DNA from: Nelumbo lutea
Taxonomy: Eukaryota > Streptophyta > Magnoliopsida > Proteales > Nelumbonaceae
Length of the DNA: 64,000 nucleotides
Reading direction: 5' to 3'
Assembly: GCA_022828595.1 (NCBI GenBank)
Contig: JAKGHH010000001.1
Location: 135,923,017 to 135,987,016, forward strand
Within the stretch, counting starts at the first letter, position 1. Each line of letters opens with the position of its first letter. The notes under the pieces are model-generated. The model worked only from the letters and a program-made list of their open reading frames with translations, ran no database searches and was not told where the DNA came from. This document shows positions 1-9,370 of this stretch, in pieces. The position numbers and the translations under genes were made by a program.

Positions 1-102
1 CCTTGGCTCTGCACTCAAAGTTGCCTCCATCAGAGTCAGTTGAATATGCTGACCGATGCTTATATTATTAGAGGTAATAGGAAATTTGACGAAAAAGAGG
101 TT
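1..102 (-). other. Possible exon at the left edge, unidentified
   Basis: On the minus strand a good splice acceptor (pyrimidine-rich, ending TTTTCTCAG, at 103-115) is followed by 34 open codons that run to the window edge. The phase (0) fits the end of the last visible RING1 exon (9371), so this could be the next exon of that gene. However, the peptide (starting NLFFVKFPIT) does not look like the RING1 region I expect there, which in the family continues with an IQASIAQ-like stretch. It may be a chance ORF or part of another gene. The other two frames after the acceptor contain stops. Confidence 0.22.
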
Positions 103-520
103 CTGAGAAAAGGATAAATTCTAACACTCCTTCAGACTCAATGCTACTCTCTTAAAGCCTTAAAACCTCAAGAAAGAAAGCAAATTGAAACCAAATGATC
201 AATTTTTATTTTATTTCATTAATGCATTTAATCAGTTAAAGGTATATTTCCCAATTGACTAGTACAGAACCTAAGTTCTCATTTTTACTTCCAGCAGGAG
301 TTATTCAGTCCAAATAAAATATTTATGTATTAATTAAATGTCTTGATAACATGATTAAAGAACCCGATGGAGTACTTGAAAAGTACACTTATGCGGTTAT
401 GACAAATTCCAATATTTAGATGACTTACGCACAATTTAAAACCCAAGGACTTCATTAGTGTTTAATAAACCTAAATAAATGATTTACTGAACTTGTATAT
501 CTTTTTAATGAAAAAACAAG
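103..520. other. AT-rich spacer, no gene seen
   Basis: AT-rich, stop-rich sequence in all frames. It lies to the left of the LTR element at 526 and, if RING1 continues beyond the window, is intronic. I see nothing else in it. Confidence 0.5.
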
Positions 521-525
521 TAAAT

Positions 526-1148
526 TGGTGACGCGTGATCTGCTCACTCCCGCATGGCTAGTGACTGGGCTCGAACAAGGTTCTGATCTGGCAGTGCTGA
601 GCTAGTATTTGTGCATCCGAGCTGGAAAGAAAGAAAGATTAGAGTGCCTGGGTAGGTTTTACCCAAGAGAACACTCCGATGCTTAAGTTAGAATGGGGAT
701 TTTGTGAGAATATGTGAGAGAACTCAAGAACTTTAGTGCAAATACCCTTTTGAGTGGATTTGGGGCTTTTTATAGCTATCTGAGGTTCAGGTGCCATTAG
801 GCAACGTCTCTGAGTCTCCTATGGAACTGTTTCCGTAGTTTAAGGCGTACTAGCACGTCTGTTGCTAGATTCGCGTGGCGGTTACAGGTCGCCCGCGGGT
901 CTTGTGGCGTATGGCTCGGCAAGCTGTTCCTATGGTTGCGGTAATGGTGCCTGCGGAGGCGTGGCGCGCAGAATGGTTTAGGCGAGCTTGTATTGACGGT
1001 GACCCAAGCTCACCCCAACTCAGCCGCTCACCTGATGCCGGGTGCCACATGTTGACTTATCAAGTTGTTCTACTGACTTGGACGTTGTTGACAACAACAA
1101 CGTCCATATATCAGTAGTTGTGCGGGGTGACCAAAATGCCCCTCATCA
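526..1148 (-). repeat. 3' LTR of the 526-5170 element
   Basis: 623 bp, TG..CA bounded on either strand. On the minus strand it has a TATA-like TATAAAAAG (766-774) and then, downstream, the 18-nt motif CTAACTTAAGCATCGGAG (674-691), which recurs in other LTRs of this window. The first ~210 bp (minus sense) match 4960-5170. Confidence 0.88.
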
Positions 1149-1168
1149 ATTGCCCCCCCCCCTCTCGA
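1149..1168 (-). other. Polypurine tract
   Basis: On the minus strand a G-rich run (GAGAGG followed by about ten G, then CAAT) directly abuts the 3' LTR start TGATGAGG. This is the plus-strand priming site and fixes the orientation of the element. Confidence 0.85.
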
Positions 1169-1794
1169 GCCGCTGCTCAGCAAGCGAAGAGAGTAGAATC
1201 TTCTAGGGCGTTTTTGGCCTACTCACCTTTGTAGGCGGTTTAGCTCGCCCGGTTTGGGCTTGGTTTAAACCGCTTCTTCTAGAACCTACTAGAGTTCGGA
1301 GAGAGGGAAGTGGCTTTGCACGCGCGGCATTCATGGCGGACGGTTTGAATTTAAACACACGCCTAAATTCAAACTGAGCACACGCGCTTAGTTTTGAAGT
1401 TTTGAACTGGCATGCTCAGAGGTTGAGCCCACGCACCAGTCCCCTGCTGTTGCCAGGTTGTCCTGTGCTTGTGCCGTTGGATTCCTGGCAGTGCGCCTCT
1501 GCTAGCTGTGGTTTTCATCTGGACCATCAATTTTGTTTCCCGCAAGCTATAAATATGGGGGCCTCTGGTGAGGTCCCCACATATTCATTGTTTTTGGATT
1601 TTTCCGAAGGAGGGTGATCTTCGAGTTAGTCTCCAACGCTGGTCTGCTTAGGCGAGCTCTGTTTTTCGTTGGCGATCTATACTTTCTCCTTATCCCAATT
1701 GCTAGTGTTGTCATTTCTAGTTCTCTTTGCTTTTCTGGTGAGTTTCTTTTGTCTTTTTCCCCATATCTCATAGTTTTGCCGAAGATAGGCCATC
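1169..1794. other. Non-coding internal stretch of the Gypsy element
   Basis: It lies between the polypurine tract and the antisense ORF. It carries a TATA-like CTATAAATA near 1549-1557 in plus sense, which could serve as promoter for the plus-strand ORF. No convincing protein is encoded. Confidence 0.4.
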
Positions 1795-3552
1795 TAGTGA
1801 TGGGTCGGATGAGGAATCGAGCTCCTCTAGTGAGGATTCATACGAGTCCTTTTTTGGTGGGGACCTAGTGGGTAGGAGGGAGGAGGTAGAGGTTGTAATA
1901 GATTCATTCGAACTGACCCAACTGTCTGGGGAGGCGATAGTTGAGATATGTCAAAGATACGAGATCCTCGATGAGTATCATTGGATTGAGCCTACTGCTA
2001 GTCATTATCCTTGAGACCACAACAGGGAGGAGCTGTGCATCTATGAGGAGTCACTGGCGGCTAGCCTCCGTTTCCCCCTTTATCCGTTTATAACTGCTGT
2101 ATTGAAGCGCTACAGGGTATCGCTGGGTCAGCTCGCCCCAAATGGGGTTAGGACACTGGTTGGATTGATCAGCTTATGCCACCATCGGGGCTTCCCTTTG
2201 AGTCTCAAGGCCTTCTCGACCTAGTACAGATGAAAATAATTTATGGCCCATTTTGTTTTTACCTTCCTTTCCGCAGCATGAGGGAGATTTTTAATTTTCC
2301 CAACAAGGTTAGGGGCTGGAAGCAGAGGTTCTTTTTCCTTGAGAATGATGGTGGTTGGGATGTCAACACTGCCTGGTACAGTAGTTGCCAGAAAGTTACT
2401 GAGTGCAGGGATGCCGATCTTCAAGCTGTTGTCCAGCAGCTCACCCAGGAACGAGTTAGGATTGGAGAGTTTCGAGGTGAGCTGATGCTTGCGCAGGCAG
2501 GACTGAGCCATATAGGTGGGTCAGTTGTCAAGTCGTGCATTTGCCTATTCTTTTTTCCTATTAGCTCGGTTGCTGATGTTTCTGTCTTTGTCTGCAAGTA
2601 TGGAGAGCTTGTCTTCTATGATGTCAGCCGAGGAATTGAGATATTCTCGCAAGAAGCGTCGAGCTGGGTGTAGGTCGTCTAGGGGGGAGGTTTCTTTGTC
2701 TGGAACCCCTCCAGTCATCGACCTAAAGAGGCAAGGATACCAGATGTACACCGAGCAGCACTCGCCAGAGCCGCAAGTAGCCCAGGAGGAGCGGGAGGCC
2801 GGCCCTTACGTGTCCGATATCCCCCCTATCCCCAACATTCCTGATGTGTCCATGATTGATCAGTCGAGCGATGCTCGCATAGCTCTTTGGTTGGGTAGGG
2901 GCATACTTCTTCCTGAGGACATGCGGCAATTCAACGAGTTGAATCCACTGAGAACTTCTTGATTTCTTTCTGCAAGGCATCTTATTTTGTTTTTGGTTTT
3001 CGCAGGCAAACAAACACCTATAGTCAGGTCCTGCTAGACCATGCTCACTCCGAGCAGAAAGAAAGGGCCAGTATGCAGGCTAACATTGGTCTGCTTAATG
3101 CCGAGTTGCAAAGGCTCAAGATTGATTCAGAAGGGGAGTGTGTGGAGCACTAGCGCCTTTATAACGCGAACCTGAGTCTGCACTCTACAGCACAAGCTGA
3201 CCCATTCCCGACGCGAGCTGAACGAGTCACGATCTAGGTGTGCCTAGGAGGTCGACCGAGCTAGGGAGGAGGTCGTTGCTCTTTACTTGCAGTCCCCCGC
3301 ATACGGGAAGCAGAGGGCTATGGACAGTATCCCATCGATGAAAAGGGGATTCAAGTTGTATCGTCGCTATCTCAAGTCCCTGTATCCCGATCTCGATGTC
3401 AGCTCCATCACTACACGAAAGGTCCCACGTGAGCTCGTCATGCAAGTGGATGAGGAGCCCTTGACCCCAGAGGAGGAGGAGGAAGATGGCAAAGAGGGGG
3501 TCGAGGAAGAAGGCAACGAGGAGGCTCAGGATGATGTCAGTGGTGACGAGTA
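1795..3552 (+). pseudogene. Antisense ORF of Tat-like element (putative gypsy-type transposon domain)
   Basis: This coding stretch runs opposite to pol. It opens with an acidic serine-rich leader (DEESSSSEDSYES) and continues through a segment reading LYPFITAVLKRYRVSLGQLA and PNGVRTLVGLISL. This layout resembles the plant 'putative gypsy type transposon' domain (PF04195-like), recognised from memory without a search. An intron-like segment with a pyrimidine-rich acceptor TTTTCGCAG lies at about 2960-3005 and another may lie near 2510-2620, so a spliced product is likely. The C-terminal end (3287-3552) has a glutamate-rich tail. An in-frame stop in the sequence ...ASHYP-stop (near 2012) and the need for splicing argue that this copy is dead. 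The role of these antisense ORFs in the family is not established. Confidence 0.6.
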
Positions 3553-3941
3553 GCTCGGTCTATAGCTCGGCTGGTGGTTTGGTGGAGATGGTGGTTTCCT
3601 TTACTGTTTCGAGGGCTTCTTGCTCCTATAAGATTTCCAGGGCCTGCGTGCCCTATATTGTCCGAACTTACTAAACTTTTTCTTTCTTTCTTTCTTTTTT
3701 TCTTTTTTTTTTAGCGGCTACTTGGTCCGCTTACTTGTAAGGCCATTTGGCCCCTTAATTTAATAAAAGTAGTTGTTCCTTGCAGTACCTTCTGTTTGTT
3801 TGGCTAATCTTTACGTTGTTCAGCTCGCTTTTGTTGTAGAGTATAACTTTGCTGTTCTTCAACGCTGTTGATTCTATCTTCACGATGTCGAACTGAGCTA
3901 TTAGTTGACTCTGGCGAGCTCGGGGCTCGAAGCACTTTTTA
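3553..3941. other. Convergent gap between antisense ORF and integrase
   Basis: A T-rich tract (3675-3712) and AT-rich sequence separate the 3' ends of the two opposed reading frames. It could hold their transcription ends. No gene is visible. Confidence 0.4.
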
Positions 3942-4953
3942 TCAGAGATAGTATCTATGCAGGTTGTCCACATTCCAGGCCCAGGGCACTGCCTTCCCAT
4001 CAAGTGTTTCAAGCTCGTATGCGTTCCCACCTATAGTTTTAGAAACTCTATAGGGGCCTTCCCAATTTCAGACCGAGCTTTCCCACACTGGGCTCAGGTA
4101 CCATAACTTTCTGAGTACCAGGTTGCTAACCCTGAAGTTGTGTTTCTTGACTCGTGTGTTGTAGTACCGAGCTACACGCTGCTGGTATGTCGCAATTTGA
4201 ATATCGGCGAGGTCTCTAACTTCCTCTACTAAGTTAAGGTTGGCTCGCAAATCTTCCTCATTTGATTCTTCAGCGCATACTTCAAATCGTAGCATCGGGA
4301 TCTTCATTTCAATTGGGATCACTGCCTCGGTCCCATAAGTTAGGTTGAAGGGCGTATCACCTATTGCTGTTTTAATGGTGGTCCTGTAGGCCCATAGCAC
4401 GCTAAGTAGCTTGTCCACCCACAAACCATTGACTCGAGATAGTCGAGCTTTGAGGCCACGTAGAATGGCTCTATTGGTTACTTCAGCTTATCTGTTAGCT
4501 TGAGGGTGCGCCACCGAGGTGAAGTTTTGTCTTATTCCCAACCGATTGCACCAATTCTGGAACTTAATGTCCTCGAACTGCTTCCCGTTGCCTGAGATCA
4601 ATACTCTGAGTAGGCCAAACCTACAGATTATGCTTTGCCAGAAGTCCTGGACATTGCGAGTTGCTATGGTGACTAGGGGTTCGCCTTCTACCCTACCCAC
4701 TTGGTGAAGTAATCTACTGCCACCACCAGGAATTTTTTGTCCTTTAGCTGGCAGGAAGGGGCCCAGCAAGTCTATGCCCCATTGTGTGAATGGCCAAGGG
4801 CTAGTTAAGTACCTTAGGTCGGCGGCTGGCTGGTGTAGGATGTTGGCATGCCGTTAACATTTGTCGCACCGCTGGACCAGCTCAATGGCATCTGCCTTCA
4901 TGGTGGGCCAGTAGTATCCTTGTCATAAAGCTTTCTGAGCGAGGGCCCTGCAG
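3942..4953 (-). pseudogene. Gypsy integrase remnant
   Basis: In minus sense it begins in the zinc-binding region (LVQRCDKC near 4860), continues through the catalytic core (GIDLLGPFLPAKGQ, then VLISGNGKQFEDIKF), the HPQANR segment, the WAYRTT motif, and a C-terminal region reading GPYRVSKTIGGNAYELETLD and ending VDNLHRYYL-stop at 3942. Several breaks make it non-functional. The second catalytic Asp is replaced by Gly (SGNG where SDNG is usual), stops follow RCDKC and HPQANR, and a frameshift lies near 4068-4090. The catalytic Glu (AEVTNR) is still present. It belongs to the 526-5170 element. Confidence 0.85.
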
Positions 4954-4959
4954 AGGCGA

Positions 4960-5170
4960 GTTATTCCTATGGTCGCGGTAATGGTGCCTATAGAGGCGTG
5001 GTGTGCGGAATGGTTTAGGCGAGCTTGTGTTGATGGCAGCTCGAGCTCACCCCAGCTCAGCCGCTCACCTGATGTCGGGTGCCACAACTGTTCTGTTGAC
5101 TTGGATGCTGTGTTGTCAACAGCGTCCATGTGTCGGTAGTTGTACGGGGTGACCAAAATGCCCCTCATCA
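4960..5170 (-). repeat. 5' LTR remnant of the 526-5170 element
   Basis: The first ~210 bp of the LTR only. It matches about 940-1148, including the shared stretch around GTTTAGGCGAGCTTG and the LTR start TGATGAGG. The remainder of the LTR is replaced by integrase sequence near 4955, marking one deletion breakpoint. Confidence 0.85.
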
Positions 5171-5175
5171 TAAAT

Positions 5176-5816
5176 TAATAATGATTTATATGTTATGCAC
5201 ACCGAGCTCTGCATTACTGTCAGTATTTGACAATTATTTGTCTTTAGATTTGCAATACATGAGAAGTTGAAAACTTACCATAAGTACAAACTCTACCTTC
5301 ACCAACCCTAACTTTTTTATCGTTACCTTTAACTTAAGATCCCTTTATATTTTCCAATTAAGAAAAGGTAACAGTATTGCATTATATCCAGAAAGCAAAA
5401 TACACATGAAGATGTATAGTGACGCACATGACTTTCCACATTGATTCCAATAAATCCCTAGTCAACTATGTCCCTAGACCTTCTAAATCTGATATCAGTG
5501 AGCCAACCTTAAGCAAGCCACTGTAATCTAGCCATCATCTTTAAACAGCCTATCCTTTTCGGGCACATTGATGATGTTACAACTAAAACCAACCATCAAT
5601 CAGACAGATGACCGTGCTTCATGCCACTGACTGTATATGTATGCATGACATATATGTGTACATGCACAGATAGATAGGTAGCCTAATAGAATAATCAATT
5701 AGGACTCTTCTATAGATGATACGAGTAGGGAGCATAGGGATCCTTTTGGTTTTCTAATGGAATGGATCAATACAAAGTACATAGGGAGTCTCTAGAAGAG
5801 AATAATCAGCTGTTGG
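5176..5816. other. Intronic or intergenic spacer
   Basis: AT-rich, stop-dense sequence with a short TATGTGTACATG-like low-complexity patch near 5640-5660. No gene or clear repeat. Confidence 0.4.
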
Positions 5817-5902
5817 ATGGAAGAAACAGGGAGTTTAAAGGGACAGGTTTGACAATAGAATGGAAGAAACATGGAGTTTAAAGGGACAAGTTTGACAATA
5901 GA
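5817..5902. repeat. Two-copy 43-bp tandem repeat
   Basis: Units begin ATGGAAGAAACA at 5817 and 5860. They differ at only a few positions. Confidence 0.8.
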
Positions 5903-6471
5903 AGCTTGAGGATCTAGTCTAATAAATTTCAACCTCCAGAAACTATCAGCATTTTGATTACAGTTAAAATAGCCAATGCATATGGATGTAATAGGAGTTT
6001 AATGATTTCTTGATGGATGATCTTGTGAGAGGTTTGCAAGTGCAGCCTGTGGCAGGTTCTTAGACCCATTTTGACCCCTCAACTCCAGGTACACCATACA
6101 CTCAATTTAATATTCCTTGGAGAACCTTGGGCAATCAAGGATCGGATGGGAACTCAAAAACTTAGGGCAAGATTATTGTTTATCAGGAATTGACAGATCA
6201 GGGATATTAGTCAGAGCACACATCTTGGCCTTAGTATTAATACAGGATCTCTGATTGATATATTTGCTAGATTTTGGTAGAGTGGAGGTCAAAGGGGACT
6301 TGTGCATTGTTATTGGATGGATCAATCGGGATACTTAGGACCATGATCCCTCTTACCATTTCATCAAAGAAGATCAGTTGTTGGAATCCCAAGTTATGAT
6401 CTCATTTAGACAGGACCCATAGTCAGCCAATTATTTGATGAGCAAATTGCCTAGGGAAGGAGTGTTGTATA

Positions 6472-6691
6472 TAGGGGTGCAAGTCGGGTGGGCTGGGATC
6501 GGGTTGAGATAAGGTCATGCTGAGTTCAGGCTACCTAAAGGCTAGGCCTGGGCCCAGCCCAAAAAATAAAAAACCCTGAAGCCTTAGGTCCAAGCCCAGC
6601 CCAAGGACCAAAAATCCAAGCCCAAACCCCTGCAAAATTTTGGGCTAGGTCAGTCCGGGCTCAGGTTGGGCATACCTAAGTTGCACCCCTA
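6472..6691. mobile_element. hAT-type MITE, 220 bp
   Basis: Inverted ends TAGGGGTGCAA and TTGCACCCCTA. Flanks GTTGTATA (6464-6471) and ATTGTATA (6692-6699) form an 8-bp target duplication with one mismatch. The interior is GGCC/GGGC-rich with no coding sequence. Confidence 0.82.
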
Positions 6692-6768
6692 ATTGTATAT
6701 TTGGGAGGCCTACCTCTGCCATCATGCTTGCATCGTTTGGAGGTTTTTTGAGGATCATGTCTCTTGAC

Positions 6769-7028
6769 CATAGTTTTCAAAGCGCTAAGGCAAGGCTAGG
6801 CGATTGGGGGGTGCCTTGTTGCCTAGTCACCTAGGCGGGATGGATTTTTTTATGTTAAAAGCATAGATCCTAAGGTAGTTCCCTAGGTACCATAACCATA
6901 TTTCTTTAATAATTATTCATGATTTTCATAAGAAAAGTATAAATTGAAGAAGGAAAATAAAATTCAAAAATATATAGGGGCTGAACCCTTATTTTTGTTA
7001 TAGGAAAAGAAGAAAATAAAAAGTATTG

Positions 7029-7089
<61 letters not shown>

Positions 7090-7095
7090 AAGAAG

Positions 7096-7127
<32 letters not shown>

Positions 7128-7466
7128 GGAGAAGAATATATGGAAGAGGAAAATGTGCAGATTAGATAAAAATTCAAGTTCTTCCTTACTTATTGGTTCA
7201 GGTTTTTAAGTCTTTTAGGGTTCAATACAGCATTTAGCAATGTTTGTGTTGATTAAACCCTAATAAATAAGAAAATAATAAAAAGAAATTAGTATATAAA
7301 CACACAATGATTATTTTAGTTTAATAATGTCTATTTTATAATTATAATCTCAAAAAAGAATGAATAAAAAAGTATTTTATAGTACAAAGTAGAAAACTGC
7401 TTGGCGATTAGGCAAGGCGATCCTCAAAGGGCGCCTTGTCGCCTAGGCATCGCCTTGAAAACTATG
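6769..7466. mobile_element. Non-autonomous hAT-type element, 698 bp
   Basis: Termini CATAGTTTTCAAAGCG and CGCCTTGAAAACTATG are inverted repeats, followed inward by GC-rich GCCTAGGCG-like sub-repeats. Flanks CTCTTGAC (6761-6768) and TTCTTGAC (7467-7474) are an 8-bp duplication with one mismatch. The interior is AT-rich and non-coding and contains the GTA/GAA microsatellite. Confidence 0.85.
7029..7125. repeat. Compound microsatellite (GTA)n(GAA)n
   Basis: About 20 GTA units (7029-7089) pass directly into about 12 GAA units. It lies inside the hAT-type element at 6769-7466. Confidence 0.95.
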
Positions 7467-7627
7467 TTCTTGACTTGGGGGCTTTGATGGCTGTACTCAC
7501 TTTTTTTCTGTTGCCAACTAAATTCACATTATCCATAGGAAAAGGGGGAAAAAAGAATATTCTGTTAACAAACAGTTCACAAAAGGTCAAAAGTAGAGCT
7601 ACAAAAAGAGGACAGCTGGTGGTTGTT

Positions 7628-8735
7628 TAGGCCATCTTTGGTTCAACACTCATTCTTGCTCAATTCTTTCCAATGATAAAATTCTAGAATGAAAAAAATG
7701 GGTAGAAATGGGCAGAATGAGAAAATGTTGCTATGAACCAAATGCTTTTTTTTTTGAAAAAAAAATGAATTCTTTCTGTGGCAAGAATGAAAATAAATTT
7801 TAAATGTGTTTGGTTACAAATTTAATTTTCATTCATTTTTTTCATCAACCAAAATAATAATGTAGGTATACATACAATACTCATTAGCAGATATATATAG
7901 TGGAAATGTGTAAGACCCACAACAACTAAACATAAATCAAGTAATCATCCATGTGCCCCCCACATCAATAACAAAATATAAAAGAAAAAAAAAAGGCAAG
8001 AAACTACAAAGCTTTTGCATTTGGTTGCATAGAGAAAATATAAAAGAATATTTAAAGGGAGCAATTAGCGCCTATTTAAAAATTAAAACTAATTAGAAGG
8101 AAATTAGTTTGCTGAATTGAGTAGGCAGTTGTGCAAATGAAGAAAAGAGCTTGGAACTTCCAAGAAGAAATGGAATTTAAAATTTGTGAAATTAAAATAA
8201 AATTAATAACTCGAAGAACTACAAAATATCTAACTTCACCAAATTGATGATAGTATATTCAATAAAGATACTATATTAAGAAAGTCATAAAATATAATAA
8301 AACATCATATAATCGTGCCTCATATTGTTCATTTTCATTCTTTAAAGAAGCTCTATGTCAGTGGTCATAAACTGCCAGCCTAGGTCTCAAAAATCGCTGG
8401 TAAATTGTGCCTCATATTTCTCATTTCTATGCTGGCGGTCATAAACCACCAGCTCAGGTCTCAAAAACTCCAGCATAGAGTTTTTACCAGCAGATGGCTG
8501 GTGGTCAATGTCCGTCAGCACAAGTTTTCACAACAGCAGTGGCCAATGGATGGTGGACCGCTGGCCATCCTATTATTTTTCGTGCTGCAAGTTACCTCAA
8601 TTTTTGTGCCATGGACTCATTTTTCATTCAAAAATGAATGAGGCCCATTGCAAGAATTTTATAACCAAATTCTCTCATGCAATTCACTTTTGCCCATTCT
8701 TGCCCAGAATGAGTAAGAAACGATTATTTTCAGCC
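7628..8735. repeat. MITE-like region, possibly composite
   Basis: It begins with a TTTGGTTCAACACTCATTC-type end, and a matching inverted piece (ATGAACCAAATG) sits at about 7732-7746, giving a small foldback. Related ATTC/GAAT-rich sequence recurs at 8610-8710. A near-duplicated segment (GGTCATAAAC..CAGCTCAGGTCTCAAAAA) lies at 8362-8470. I could not fix outer ends or a target duplication. Confidence 0.4.
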
Positions 8736-8797
8736 TGGCTGGCAGTTTATTTATATAATACATACATATGTAAATATTTTTATAACTATATAGCACA

Positions 8798-8842
8798 TGC
8801 ACACATACATACATACATATATATGTGTGTGTGTGTGTGTGT
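8798..8842. repeat. ATAC/GT microsatellite
   Basis: ACATACATACATAC followed by ATATATGTGTGTG runs. Confidence 0.8.
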
Positions 8843-8881
8843 TTGTTTTATTATTTATATAAATTTGGAAATAGCCTCTCT

Positions 8882-8962
8882 GTATGTGCAGGGGTAAGGC
8901 TGCGTACATCTTTCCCTCCCCAGACACCGCGCATTGGCAGGTGCCTCATGCACTGGGCTGCC
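8882..8962 (+). repeat. SINE-like fragment
   Basis: The segment from GCAGGGGTAAGGCTGCGTAC onward, with CCTCCCCAGACACCGC and TGCACTGGGCTGCCC, resembles the 3' part of a common plant SINE (Au-like), recognised from memory. The tRNA-like 5' half is not visible. Confidence 0.5.
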
Positions 8963-9370
8963 CTTTATATTTATATAAATATTATAAAATGACATAATAT
9001 TTTTATAATTATAACATATATTCTGTGCATAGATTATACGTCATATAATATAAAATAAATAAATATATATATATATATATTTAATGTCTTAGGCCCAAAG
9101 CCCAGCCTGGTCTAGCACAGGCCTGGGCTATAGCCCTTATCATAGGTGCTAAGCCCTGCCCAACCCATGATCCCTTACAAATATACACCATTCATCGGTA
9201 GCAGGAGACAATTATTTATTCAAGCAGGAGGCACACAATCCCAACACACATGCATCACACATGCATACTCTCTCTCGTGCTGTTGCACACATATACACAA
9301 GCAAGCAAGTTAATTTGGTTTTATATTTTAGCACATGCATGCATGTAAATATGTTTGTTAACTATCTGAC
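8963..9370. other. AT-rich RING1 intron sequence
   Basis: Contains an AT run (9058-9081), a MITE-like GGCCCAAAGCCCAGCC patch and a CATGCA-rich stretch. It lies immediately downstream of the sixth RING1 exon donor. No exon seen. Confidence 0.4.

Larger units (their letters stand above)
526..5170 (-). mobile_element. Internally deleted Ty3/Gypsy (Tat-like) LTR retrotransposon
   Basis: The ends are exact. The plus-strand copy begins TGGTGACG at 526 and ends CCTCATCA at 5170, flanked by the 5-bp duplication TAAAT (521-525 and 5171-5175). Element sense is minus: a 5' LTR remnant (about 4960-5170), an integrase remnant, an antisense ORF, a polypurine tract and a full 3' LTR (526-1148). Both LTR copies start TGATGAGG on the minus strand. 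The rest of the 5' LTR, the primer site, gag, protease, reverse transcriptase and RNase H are missing, so one large deletion joins the LTR directly to the integrase zinc-binding region near 4955. The layout of pol followed by an opposite-strand ORF is typical of plant Tat/Retand-type elements. It lies in the last visible RING1 intron if that gene continues leftwards. Confidence 0.9.
5903..7520 (+). pseudogene. LINE tail (RNase H remnant), split by two MITEs
   Basis: Plus-strand fragments read VEVKGDLCIVIGWINRD and, later, ANYLMSKLPREGV, which match the end of a plant LINE RNase H (usual EGDSK...W and ANSLADxLAKEGV). Stops interrupt it. The probable 3' part continues between the MITEs (6692-6760) and after the second one (7475-7520), so both MITEs inserted into a pre-existing LINE tail. 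Catalytic residues are largely lost. Confidence 0.6.

Noticed and set aside
2176..2673. Stand-alone host gene on the plus strand
   Set aside because: It lies wholly inside the TAAAT-flanked retrotransposon and matches the layout of Tat antisense ORFs.
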